Below are positions 34,322 to 41,590 of a stretch of 41,590 nt of DNA, piece after piece. The notes beneath the pieces are model-generated. The model saw only the letters and a list, made by a program, of their open reading frames with translations, ran no database searches and was not told where the DNA came from. The translations under genes were made by a program, and so were the position numbers. Position 1 is the first letter of the stretch; the number at the start of each line of letters is the position of its first letter. This DNA is from Paenibacillus sanguinis 2301083 = DSM 16941 (GTDB lineage Bacteria > Bacillota > Bacilli > Paenibacillales > Paenibacillaceae): the NCBI RefSeq assembly GCF_000374825.1, contig NZ_KB895398.1, forward strand, positions 1-41,590. The letters are read 5' to 3'.

Positions 34322-35161
34322 TTGAGAATGTTCTCGTTCAAAGGATTTTACTATGCGCTCGGCAGACGGAAGGTTATCGAATTCATTATCTTCTCTGTCT
34401 TTGTATTGTTCTTCTATCTGCCATTGCTCAATCTGATTATGCTGGCTTTCTCGAATAAGTATGAAGCGCCGGCGCTGTTTCCGCAAGAGTGGGGCTTCAA
34501 ATGGTGGGACTACGTGCTGGGACAGAAAAATCTGATGAGTTCTATCATTCTATCATTTGTCATTGCGATTGTTACAACGCTGCTGTCCATGTGCATCTGC
34601 CTGCCAGCGGCTTATGCGCTGGCGAGATTTGAATTTCCGGGACGAAAGCTGCTGTTCCTGTCGTTCCTGCTAAGTGATGCATTTCCGAAAATGGGACTGT
34701 ACGTAGCGATTGGTATTATCTTCTACAAGCTGAATCTGATCGGCACGCTGCCGGGCGTACTGCTCATTCATGTACTGAACTCACTGATGTTCATGACCTG
34801 GATTCCGGCGAATGCATTCCGCAGCGTGCATCGACAGCAGGAAGAAGCGGCACGAGATGCAGGGGCGGGTCCGTTCCGCACGTTCCTGCATGTGACGTTC
34901 CCGCTGGCGCTGCCGGGCATTATTGTAGCGGCATTGTTCACATTCCTCGGATCGCTTGAAGAAGCGCAAGGAACCATGCTGGTCGGCTTTCCGCAATTCA
35001 AGACGATGCCGATAGAAATGTACGGAATCATTATGCAATATGCGACAACGGCGGGACCCGTCTTCTCCCTGATTCTGATGATCCCGACAATTATAGTATT
35101 GCTGTTATTTCGACGCTACTTGTCTGCCGAGAACATGGCGAATGGTTTCAAGATAAAGTGA
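34322..35161 (+). CDS. ABC transporter permease (PotC/PhnV-like)
   Basis: The membrane protein has about six helices, starting FIIFSVFVLFFYLPLLNLIM, and an EAA loop EEAARDAGAGPFRTFLHVTFP. I choose TTG 34322 (eight bases after AAAGGAGG at 34306-34313); ATG 34328 is also possible. That gives 279 residues. The 48 upstream in-frame codons are charged and not membrane-like. It pairs with the permease at 37432, although the ATPase and binding protein are encoded between them, an uncommon gene order. Confidence 0.9.
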   Translation: MRMFSFKGFYYALGRRKVIEFIIFSVFVLFFYLPLLNLIMLAFSNKYEAPALFPQEWGFKWWDYVLGQKNLMSSIILSFVIAIVTTLLSMCICLPAAYALARFEFPGRKLLFLSFLLSDAFPKMGLYVAIGIIFYKLNLIGTLPGVLLIHVLNSLMFMTWIPANAFRSVHRQQEEAARDAGAGPFRTFLHVTFPLALPGIIVAALFTFLGSLEEAQGTMLVGFPQFKTMPIEMYGIIMQYATTAGPVFSLILMIPTIIVLLLFRRYLSAENMANGFKIK

Positions 35162-35174
35162 CGGGAGGCGCATC

Positions 35175-36167
35175 ATGAGCACCATATCTTCAACGACAGA
35201 TTCTTACAAATTACAGATTACAGGGTTGCACAAGCGATACAAGAACGGGGACGGAATTCATAATATTGATCTGAATGTGAGTACGGGAGAGTTCGTCACA
35301 TTGCTGGGTCCTTCCGGGTGCGGCAAAACGACCATTCTACGCTCTATCGGCGGTTTTGTCGATGTCGATGAAGGCGATATCCGCATTGATGGACAGTCCG
35401 TTGCTGCGCTGCCGCCGGAGAAGCGGCCGACCGCTATGGTTTTTCAAAGCTATAATTTGTGGTCGCATATGACGATCTACGACAATCTGGCATTTGGCAT
35501 GAAGCTACGCAAAGTGGCAAAAAGCGAGATTCGCAAGCAGATAATTGAAATGCTGGAGCTGATCAGAATGCCGGGCAGCGAGAAGAAGTATCCGGCTCAG
35601 CTCTCAGGCGGTCAGCAGCAACGGATAGCGATTGCCCGTGCATTGCTGCTCAAGCCTTCGGTGTTGCTGCTGGACGAGCCGTTCTCGGCGCTCGATGCCA
35701 AAATTCGCGCAGAGATGCGCATGGAACTGAAGCGCATCCAGCAAGAGCTGAATATTACGGTCGTGTTCGTTACACATGATCAGGAAGAGGCCATGGCGAT
35801 ATCGGACCGGATTGTTGTCATGAACAAAGGTCATGTAGAGCAAATCGGTACGCCTATGGAAGTGTATGATCACCCTGCAAGCCGTTATGTCGCTTCCTTC
35901 ATAGGAGATATGAACTTTATTGAAAGGGGGGATGGCACTTCGATAGCCGTAAGACCGGAGCAAGTTGAACTGATTAAAGGTGGAGGCGGTGAGATGCAGG
36001 GGGAAATCGCTGCAATTATGCTGCTGGGGCATTATGCGGAAATTAATGTTCAGGCAGGCGAACAGATGATCAAGACATTCCAGCCGCGTCACGTTGTGGA
36101 CGAGTATCGATTGAAGGAAGAGGTTGGCATACGTTTTATGACCGAACAGAAACTTCACATGATTTAG
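35175..36167 (+). CDS. ABC transporter ATP-binding protein (PotA/PhnT-like)
   Basis: The 330-residue ATPase has Walker A GPSGCGKTTILRSIGG, Q-loop MVFQSYNLWSHMTI, signature LSGGQQQRIAIARALL, Walker B LLLDEPFSALD and H-loop FVTHDQEEA. The C-terminus has a short TOBE-like domain with SIAVRPEQVELI. The start ATG is 13 bases after the permease stop with GGGAGG upstream. It is homologous to the ATPase at 29507 in the neighbouring operon but not a recent duplicate, since the two differ at many positions and in C-terminal length. Confidence 0.94.
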   Translation: MSTISSTTDSYKLQITGLHKRYKNGDGIHNIDLNVSTGEFVTLLGPSGCGKTTILRSIGGFVDVDEGDIRIDGQSVAALPPEKRPTAMVFQSYNLWSHMTIYDNLAFGMKLRKVAKSEIRKQIIEMLELIRMPGSEKKYPAQLSGGQQQRIAIARALLLKPSVLLLDEPFSALDAKIRAEMRMELKRIQQELNITVVFVTHDQEEAMAISDRIVVMNKGHVEQIGTPMEVYDHPASRYVASFIGDMNFIERGDGTSIAVRPEQVELIKGGGGEMQGEIAAIMLLGHYAEINVQAGEQMIKTFQPRHVVDEYRLKEEVGIRFMTEQKLHMI

Positions 36168-36195
36168 GAGAATCCCAAAACCTGGAGGTACAAAA

Positions 36196-37353
36196 ATGCG
36201 TACAAAAATAAAATGGATGCTTACAGTTCTGCTGGTAGCGAGCCTGATGCTGCTGGCCGCTTGCGGCGGTCAGGAGGAAGGCGGGCAAGGCGAAAGCAAC
36301 AAGAAGGTCACGCTGTGGGCGGGAGGTTCTGACAACGTGAGAGAGATGTTCGAGAAGCAGATTGGATACTTTAATGCGAATAATCCAGACGGCTACGAAG
36401 TGGAATTGCAATTTATTACATCCGGTACAGGCACGCAAAACCTGATTGACCGCATTATTGCAGCGAAGAAGGCGGGCGAGACATCGACCGATTTTGACCT
36501 GATTGAGCTTGATGCTACATCAGTTCTGCAATATTTGGCAGAAGGCGGGGAGGATTTGTTCGTTCCGATCGACACGAGCAAGGTTCCGAATATGTCAGAT
36601 CTGCAATTTGAAGCAACTTACCGCAGTGATTTAGTTGTCCCCTATCGGGGAACGACTGTTGTCTTGGCCTACAACTCGGAGACGGTTCCCGAACCGCCCA
36701 AAACAGCTGAAGATATGTATCAATGGATCAAGGATCATCCGGGGCGCTTTGCCTACAACACTCCCGGCTCCGGAGGCGCGGGCAGCTCATTTGTTGTAAC
36801 GTCTGTGTATAATGATTTGGCGGCAGAAGCGCTTACCTCGTCGGATGAGAAATGGACGGCAGAGTGGGATCCGGGATTCAAATTCCTGGAGGAACTACAT
36901 CCTTATCTGTACCAGTCAGGCGGTCGCGTTGTTTATCCGAACAAGAACCAGGGTTCGATCGATTTGCTGGCAAACAAGGAAGTGGATATGATTCCGGCAT
37001 GGGCGGATATGATTATTTCGCAGAAAAGAGAGGGCGTCATTCCGGACTCTATTGAGATTGCCCAAATCGCTCCGTCGTTTACCGGAAGTACGGTTGCGCT
37101 CGGCATCCCGGCATTCGGCAGCAATTCGGAGGGGGCGCATGCGTTTATCAACTACATGCTGACGCCGGAGGCTCAGAATATTGCACTTGATAGTATGGCG
37201 GCTATACCGGTCATTGAATTTTCGAAGCTGGACCCTGAGTTGGCAGATATTATTTCCGGCTTGGAGATCGAAGAGTTTCGCATCAACAGCATAGGCGGGT
37301 TGGGAACGAAGCTGAATGAGCGCTGGGACGAAGAAATTGGCACATTGGAATAA
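36196..37353 (+). CDS. ABC transporter substrate-binding lipoprotein
   Basis: The 385-residue lipoprotein has lipobox LLAAC (Cys at about residue 23) and a short Gly/Glu tether. KVTLWAGGSDNVREMFEKQ, FNANNPDGYEVELQF, RGTTVVLAYNSETVPEPPKT, FAYNTPGSGGAGSSFVV and INYMLTPEAQNIALDSMAAI are typical of SBP_bac_6/8 proteins of the Fe3+/phosphonate/polyamine class. The S/T-rich, Gly-rich loop TPGSGGAGSS could bind an anion. The ligand is unknown. A good GGAGG precedes the ATG. Confidence 0.9.
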   Translation: MRTKIKWMLTVLLVASLMLLAACGGQEEGGQGESNKKVTLWAGGSDNVREMFEKQIGYFNANNPDGYEVELQFITSGTGTQNLIDRIIAAKKAGETSTDFDLIELDATSVLQYLAEGGEDLFVPIDTSKVPNMSDLQFEATYRSDLVVPYRGTTVVLAYNSETVPEPPKTAEDMYQWIKDHPGRFAYNTPGSGGAGSSFVVTSVYNDLAAEALTSSDEKWTAEWDPGFKFLEELHPYLYQSGGRVVYPNKNQGSIDLLANKEVDMIPAWADMIISQKREGVIPDSIEIAQIAPSFTGSTVALGIPAFGSNSEGAHAFINYMLTPEAQNIALDSMAAIPVIEFSKLDPELADIISGLEIEEFRINSIGGLGTKLNERWDEEIGTLE

Positions 37354-37431
37354 AGAACGATATACACGAGGCAAGCACAATGATTATGACTGGCACAGCT
37401 ATCCGTTGGCCAGGAGAAGGGGAAATGAGCG

Positions 37432-38280
37432 GTGATCGTCCGTAAAAATCATTTGCAGCGATGGATACCCTATCTTTTCGTGGCGCCAGCGTTCTTGCTG
37501 ATAATGGGAGTTGTCGCATATCCGATTCTGAACGTGATGGTGCGCAGCTTCCACATCCAGGAGGAGGATCGTTACGGACTGGATCATTATTACACGCTGT
37601 TTACTAGCAAAATTGCGCTGAACAATTTGTATTATACATCGTACATTGTGATTATAACTGTCCTGTTGTCGATCGTGCTGGCATATGCACTGGCGCTATA
37701 CCTGCGGTTTACTCAGTCGTGGGCAAGCAGGCTTATCGGAGCCTTGTATCTGCTTCCCCGATTCATACCGGGGTTGGTAGCGGTCAATGCCATGATTACC
37801 GTTATTCGCGATTCAGGTCTGCTGAATCGGATTGCGCTGGCATTCGGATATGACATCAAGCCCGGCTTGATGTTTAATGAGAAAGGCATTATTCTGATGA
37901 ACCTATGGTTTAATGTGCCCTTTGCGACCATGCTGTTGATGGCGGCTCTGTCCAATATCCCGCAGTCCTTGATTGATTCGGCCCGGGATGTCGGAGCCGG
38001 CCGCATCAAGCTGTTTGTTCATATGATTCTGCCCTTGACACTGAAGGATGTCATGATTGCCGCAACGTTTATTTTCATGAGTAATATCGGTTCATTCACG
38101 ACGCCGTATCTGATGGATTCCTCATCTCCGCAGATGCTCGGAATCTCATTGTTCACGCAGTTTAGTAATATGAATTATGAGTATGCGGCAGCGCTGTCGG
38201 TGCTGATGTTCTTTCTTTGCTCATTGTCTGCGGCGGTCTACATTTATACTAATATGCGCGACAAGCAATGGGAGAAATAG
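37432..38280 (+). CDS. ABC transporter permease (PotB/PhnU-like)
   Basis: The 282-residue permease has about six helices, beginning PYLFVAPAFLLIMGVVAYPI, and an EAA loop DSARDVGAGRIKLFVHMILP. It starts at GTG 37432; AAGGGGAAATG lies just upstream and the out-of-frame ATG there is not used. It completes the second importer with the permease at 34322. A strong hairpin 60 bases after the stop ends the operon. Confidence 0.9.
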   Translation: MIVRKNHLQRWIPYLFVAPAFLLIMGVVAYPILNVMVRSFHIQEEDRYGLDHYYTLFTSKIALNNLYYTSYIVIITVLLSIVLAYALALYLRFTQSWASRLIGALYLLPRFIPGLVAVNAMITVIRDSGLLNRIALAFGYDIKPGLMFNEKGIILMNLWFNVPFATMLLMAALSNIPQSLIDSARDVGAGRIKLFVHMILPLTLKDVMIAATFIFMSNIGSFTTPYLMDSSSPQMLGISLFTQFSNMNYEYAAALSVLMFFLCSLSAAVYIYTNMRDKQWEK

Positions 38281-38340
38281 ACGCAGGGGAAGGGTATAAT
38301 CGTTGGGAATAAGTGACATAGAAAACAAACATGTGTAGAA

Positions 38341-38380
38341 GGGCCGGCTTGAGAATAATCTTAATTCCCAAGCCGGCTCT
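38341..38380 (+). terminator. Terminator of the second ABC operon
   Basis: The stem GCCGGCTTG (38343-38351) pairs with CAAGCCGGC (38369-38377), with further internal pairing and a short TCTTG after it. The remaining bases to 38541 show no gene that I can support. Confidence 0.72.
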
Positions 38381-38541
38381 TGATTATGCGCTCGGGCGCA
38401 AGTCCCTGTTCAAGCCGGTTGCGACAAGCCCAGTGAATAGAAATTTCCTGATCTCTGATAAAGGGAGCTGGTTCGCAGTTTATTGTCAAATTGCGGTAGA
38501 AATTGCTTTGTTCATTATGCCAGTATGTCTTACGAAAGCTC

Positions 38542-39405
38542 TCACTCCTCGCCCTTGGCAACGGGATTGTCCGGGTAGGAAATCCAGTCGCTCCAACCTC
38601 CCGGGTATAACTTCACATGCTTGAAGCCGATCTGCTTCAAGGCCAGAATGTTCGGGCAGGCGGAGACGCCGGAGCCGCAATAAACCACAATCTCCTGATT
38701 CTTATCCAGCCCGGAGAAATGCTCTTCCAACGCTGCCGTTGGCTTGAGACGTCCTTCTTCGGTCAAAACTTCCTTCCAGAAGTAATTGAACGCATTGGGA
38801 ATGCCCCCGGCTTTGGCATCGATAGGCTCTTCCAGGCCCAGATAGCGTTTGCGCTCCCGGGAGTCGATCAACACTTTGGGCCCTGCGGCTTCAACTCGTG
38901 CGGATGGGTCTTGGTATATGATCTCACGAACCTCCTCCAGCGTGGCTATAAGCTCTGGTTGTGGGCGAGCCTCAAATGTCTTGGGTATGACCACTGGCTG
39001 GTCAGCGGTAATTGGAAAGGCCGCTTTCTTCCAGGCACTGTAGCCTTGCTCCAATAGGAAGACCTGTGTATGTCCAAGGTAGGTCAACATCCACCATAAC
39101 CTGGCGGCAATCATTCCATCATTGTCGTCATAAATGACGATGCGGTCGTCCTGGCTCAGCCCGGCCTGCCCGAAGGTGTGAGCCATCTGTTCTGGCTCAG
39201 GCATAGGGTGTCGGCCGCCATGCTGGGAGAGGGGGGCGGACAGGTCCTCATCCAGGTCGAGATATACAGCCCGCGGGATATGAGCCTCATTGTAGCGTTC
39301 TCGCCCAGCATGGGGATCGTTCAACCAGAAACGGCAATCCACGATGACCAAATCAGGCTCGTACATGCGAGCAAGCAGCCATTCTTTTGATACCATCTGA
39401 TTCAT
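38542..39405 (-). CDS. sseA: 3-mercaptopyruvate/thiosulfate sulfurtransferase (two rhodanese domains)
   Basis: The 287-residue protein has a tandem rhodanese fold: an inactive first domain (VIVDCRFWLNDPHAGRERY, HIPRAVYLDLDEDLS) and an active second domain with VLIDSRERKRYLG and the catalytic loop CGSGVSAC. The loop CGSG(V/T)(S/T)A is the form usual for mercaptopyruvate sulfurtransferases. It transfers sulfane sulfur to cyanide or thiols in the cytoplasm. I place the start at ATG 39405 because GGAGG is seven bases upstream; TTG two codons earlier is too close to that site. It is a single gene. Confidence 0.9.
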   Translation of the reverse strand: MNQMVSKEWLLARMYEPDLVIVDCRFWLNDPHAGRERYNEAHIPRAVYLDLDEDLSAPLSQHGGRHPMPEPEQMAHTFGQAGLSQDDRIVIYDDNDGMIAARLWWMLTYLGHTQVFLLEQGYSAWKKAAFPITADQPVVIPKTFEARPQPELIATLEEVREIIYQDPSARVEAAGPKVLIDSRERKRYLGLEEPIDAKAGGIPNAFNYFWKEVLTEEGRLKPTAALEEHFSGLDKNQEIVVYCGSGVSACPNILALKQIGFKHVKLYPGGWSDWISYPDNPVAKGEE

Positions 39406-39539
39406 GTTCAATCCTCCAAAGTTACCAAATAGGCCGCTTCATATGAGCGGCCCTGTTCAAATATAGCACAAAGGTACAAGGTTATGAATACAGGACTGTA
39501 AATAAGATGAGATCTTCATTTGGCTCTTGAAAATTTTGA

Positions 39540-39568
39540 TTGAGGAACAGGTCTATCTTAGCTATAAT
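39540..39568 (+). promoter_or_regulatory. Sigma-A-type promoter for the EamA transporter
   Basis: TTGAGG (39540-39545) and a perfect TATAAT (39563-39568) have a 17-base spacer, 63 bases before the ATG. Confidence 0.65.
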
Positions 39569-39631
39569 GAAGTGGTTTGCATAGGTGTTGTCAGGCAAAT
39601 CTATTGATGGAAAGCTGGAATTTAGAAGCAT

Positions 39632-40573
39632 ATGTACACTGCGGTCAAGCCCCTGGGCAAGTATGAAATTTTGTATATTATCGGTATCATTGCCATCTCG
39701 TTCTCATCTATTTTTATTCGCTGGTCCCATGCCGACGTTTCGGTCATCGGGATGTACCGCATGTTCTTCACCAATTTGCTGATGCTTCCGCTGTTGTGGC
39801 GATACCGTGAGGAACTGCGCGAATTAAGCGCCAAACAATGGGGCGGCCTGTTGTTTTCCGGCATGATGCTGGGGCTGCACCTGTTGTTATGGATGGGTTC
39901 GCTTCGTTTAACAACAGTAGCCAGCTCCACGGTAATTTTAACCTTAGAGCCGATCATTGTGATGTTCGGGTCCTTTTATCTGTTCAAGACAAAAATCAAC
40001 AAGGCGATGGTCATTGGGGTAACGTTAGCCGTCCTGGGGTCTATAGCTATTGGCTCTGGTGATTTTGCTCTGTCACGCCGAGCTGTCACCGGTGATCTTT
40101 TGTCACTGCTTGGTACGGTGGCTCTTGCGGTACACATGCTGGCAGGCAAGCAATTGTTGCACCATGTGAGCGCCTTTGTTTATAACTTTATCGTGTTTTT
40201 GGTGGCTGGTATCGCCATGGCGATGTACAATGTGGCTGCTGGCATTCCATTCACCGGATATGGTCTTGGGGAGTGGGGGATTTTTTTGCTGCTAGCCGTT
40301 ATCCCCACCTTGTTTGGTCATTATTTATTCAATTGGCTTATGAAATATTTAAGTGCATCGGTTGTATCCATGGCCGTGTTGGGCGAGCCGGTCTTTGCTT
40401 CATTACTGGCTTGGGTACTATTGAAGGAAAGTCTTACCCCCTTACAGCTATCTGCAGGGGGGCTTATCTTATTTGGAGTCTGGATTTTTATCCGCTATGG
40501 CAAAGAGGCTACGGTATTGGAGCCCGGCAGCCCGCAGGTGCTTGCTGCGGGACAGGAAGGAAAGTCAGGTTAG
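39632..40573 (+). CDS. EamA (drug/metabolite transporter) family protein
   Basis: The 313-residue inner-membrane protein has ten predicted helices in two EamA repeats of about 140 residues. The first starts ILYIIGIIAISFSSIFIRWS and the second DLLSLLGTVALAVHMLAGKQ. The family exports amino acids, metabolites or drugs; this member's substrate cannot be read. The ribosome site (GAAG) is weak. Residues 295-313 form a short polar cytoplasmic tail. The tandem pentamer repeat begins at its stop codon. Confidence 0.9.
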   Translation: MYTAVKPLGKYEILYIIGIIAISFSSIFIRWSHADVSVIGMYRMFFTNLLMLPLLWRYREELRELSAKQWGGLLFSGMMLGLHLLLWMGSLRLTTVASSTVILTLEPIIVMFGSFYLFKTKINKAMVIGVTLAVLGSIAIGSGDFALSRRAVTGDLLSLLGTVALAVHMLAGKQLLHHVSAFVYNFIVFLVAGIAMAMYNVAAGIPFTGYGLGEWGIFLLLAVIPTLFGHYLFNWLMKYLSASVVSMAVLGEPVFASLLAWVLLKESLTPLQLSAGGLILFGVWIFIRYGKEATVLEPGSPQVLAAGQEGKSG

Positions 40574-40607
40574 GGTAAGATAAGGTAGGGTAAGGTAGGG
40601 TAGGGTT
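40568..40607. repeat. GGTAR pentamer tandem repeat
   Basis: About seven imperfect copies of a GGTAA/GGTAG unit start at the stop codon of the EamA gene. The array is short and G-rich on the plus strand and may vary in copy number between strains. Confidence 0.7.
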
Positions 40608-40650
40608 CCGGCACAATGCATGGCTCGCTTAACTTGGCGCACGTGGTTAT

Positions 40651-40863
40651 TTATTTCCGCACCTCGAAGAACTGGCATTTCTGGCGCGGGTGATAAGCCA
40701 ACTCGCTAACGCTGGACTGGGTAATAACGGTCTCTCCGGTAAAGCGAATAATGATGCTCCCCGAATCGATGAGGTGGTCGTTATGAAACACGCGAACACG
40801 CAGCTTCTTGTCGATAGCCTCGTGAAAGTCCTGTTCGGTGAATAGTTGTCTGACAGTGGGCAT
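40651..40863 (-). CDS. Small protein of unknown function
   Basis: The 70-residue soluble protein starts at ATG 40863 with AGGAG eight bases upstream and has no signal peptide. The sequence MPTVRQLFTEQDFHEAIDKK and the basic, beta-rich remainder (LRVRVFHNDHLIDSGSIIIRF, quoted in part) suggest a compact beta domain. I do not recognise the family. The good ribosome site and balanced composition make it a likely real gene. It is isolated, between a tandem repeat and a repeat-rich region. Confidence 0.65.
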   Translation of the reverse strand: MPTVRQLFTEQDFHEAIDKKLRVRVFHNDHLIDSGSIIIRFTGETVITQSSVSELAYHPRQKCQFFEVRK

Positions 40864-41079
40864 AAAGGGATTCTCCTTATGGCAGGTCTGGATTTGTAAA
40901 CATATCTGTTATTGTACCTGCTGCGCCTTCGTCTGAAAAGGGGAGGGGCGAAGCGGGCAGGGAATCGCTTGAGAATATTGCTTCGGCAGCCCATCCACGT
41001 GCCGTTTTGTCTATAGCACACTGTATCTTAGCACACTGAACCTTAATCTCTAATGCTGATGTACAGTAGTGGGATATTC

Positions 41080-41188
41080 GGTGGTAGATCCAGCGGTAGA
41101 TCAATGAGTGAGAGATCGATGAATGAAAGATCAATGGAAATCTAGCGGGAGATCAATGGGAAATCAGCGGGAAATCTGTGGGAAATCC
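41080..41188. repeat. Degenerate AGATCAATG / GGGAAATC short repeats
   Basis: About nine short units such as GGTAGATCAATGA, GGGAGATCAATG, GGGAAATCAGCG and GGGAAATCTGTG follow one another at 10-15-base spacing. The region from 40864 to here otherwise holds no gene that I can support. The GGGAAATC core resembles the GGAAATCC core at 15.3 kb, but the spacing differs. Confidence 0.55.
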
Positions 41189-41189
41189 T

Positions 41190-41297
41190 CAGACTGTTGA
41201 GAAAGGGCGTAACGTACCATTTATACGGAAAGAACCCTTATAAGCTAAGGGCTTTTCTATCCGAGATGTACGGAGAACCAACTTTCTCAACAGTCTG
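41190..41297. mobile_element. 108-bp MITE-like element with perfect 16-bp terminal inverted repeats
   Basis: CAGACTGTTGAGAAAG (41190-41205) is the exact inverse complement of CTTTCTCAACAGTCTG (41282-41297). The interior has a second small hairpin (CCCTTATAAGCTAAGGG) and no reading frame. Size, perfect ends and a location among repeats next to an insertion sequence suggest a non-autonomous transposable element. No adjacent target duplication is clear; AAATC occurs two bases before the left end and directly after the right end. Confidence 0.6.
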
Positions 41298-41319
41298 AAA
41301 TCTAGAGCTAGAATAAAAA

Positions 41320-41590
41320 GTGGACACCTCGTTAAGAGAAAAAGATAATAAAACTAACTGAGGAGGTGTTCACGTGGGTGAGCAGCGGAATCGCTATAAC
41401 GAAGAATTTAAAAGACAAACAGCTAAATATCTCCATGAACAGACGAAATCGGTGGAGGAAATCGCCTTAGAGATGGACATCCCAGCAAAGACGTTGCATG
41501 CCTGGAAAGCCAAATATCGCGAGTTCAAGAATGAGTCCATCTCCAGTGTGGAACGGCTTCGAGAATTAGAACAACTCTTAAAAGAGAAGG
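41320..41590 (+). mobile_element. Left end of an IS3-family insertion sequence (cut by window edge)
   Basis: The transposase OrfA begins at 41374. The outer end is placed at about 41320-41321 because GTGGACACCTC there looks like a terminal repeat beginning with TG, as IS3-family ends do. The right end and OrfB lie beyond the window, so completeness is unknown. Confidence 0.75.
41374..41590 (+). CDS. IS3-family transposase OrfA (N-terminal part)
   Basis: The GTG start follows GAGGAGGTG by a few bases. The 72 visible codons read GEQRNRYNEEFKRQTAKYL, then EQTKSVEEIALEMDIPAKTL and HAWKAKYREFK, a Tnp_1 (HTH_8-like) helix-turn-helix with the conserved RYNxEFK start and (V)xxWxxKY pattern. It would bind the IS ends. 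A leucine/glutamate-rich coiled-coil (SSVERLRELEQLLKEK) begins before the edge. OrfB, normally reached by -1 frameshifting, is not in the window. Confidence 0.88.
   Translation, partial: MGEQRNRYNEEFKRQTAKYLHEQTKSVEEIALEMDIPAKTLHAWKAKYREFKNESISSVERLRELEQLLKEK

Overview
The window looks like chromosomal DNA from a Gram-positive, low-to-moderate-GC Bacillota, most likely Paenibacillus or a close relative. I infer this from the form of the 23S and 5S rRNA, the strong AGGAGG-type ribosome binding sites with frequent TTG and GTG starts, the YesM/YesN-type two-component pair beside a CUT1 sugar transporter, the secreted GH18 chitinase with two CBM5/12-type modules, and near-consensus Bacillus-type Fur boxes. 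No database was searched, so the genus is an inference.

Layout. Positions 1-583 hold the 3' end of an rRNA operon (23S tail, 5S, terminator). From 0.8 to 6.4 kb come a thymidylate-kinase-like protein, the chitinase (minus strand), formate-tetrahydrofolate ligase and an Eis-like acetyltransferase. From 6.5 to 14.6 kb lies one plus-strand sugar locus: lipoprotein binding protein, two permeases, sensor kinase, a second binding protein that has a membrane anchor but no cysteine, and an AraC-type response regulator. From 14.7 to 16.6 kb are a small anchored protein, an array of degenerate intergenic repeats and a maleate-isomerase-like enzyme. A SulP anion transporter and an ArsR regulator lie on the minus strand at 16.9-19.1 kb.

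From 19.2 to 23.3 kb there are two near-perfect Fur boxes, each placed on a promoter. The first precedes an orphan OppD-type ATPase and an IsdG/HmoA-type heme monooxygenase. The second precedes flavodoxin and an overlapping protein of unknown function. Exonuclease III lies between them. dGTPase and thymidine kinase follow (23.4-25.5 kb), then a DUF4183-like protein.

From 26.4 to 38.3 kb two ABC importers of the iron/2-aminoethylphosphonate/polyamine class lie head to tail. The first has a divergent AraC regulator, a PP2C-like phosphatase, a lipoprotein binding protein, an ATPase, a fused two-domain permease and a DUF1868-like 2H phosphoesterase. The second has a GntR/UTRA regulator, split permeases, an ATPase and a binding protein. 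The first is the best candidate for an undescribed system: an importer packaged with two phosphate-ester enzymes, which suggests uptake and breakdown of a phosphodiester or cyclic phosphate.

The end of the window holds a mercaptopyruvate/thiosulfate sulfurtransferase, an EamA transporter, a small conserved-looking protein, short repeats, a 108-bp element with perfect terminal inverted repeats, and the left end of an IS3-family insertion sequence that is cut by the window edge.
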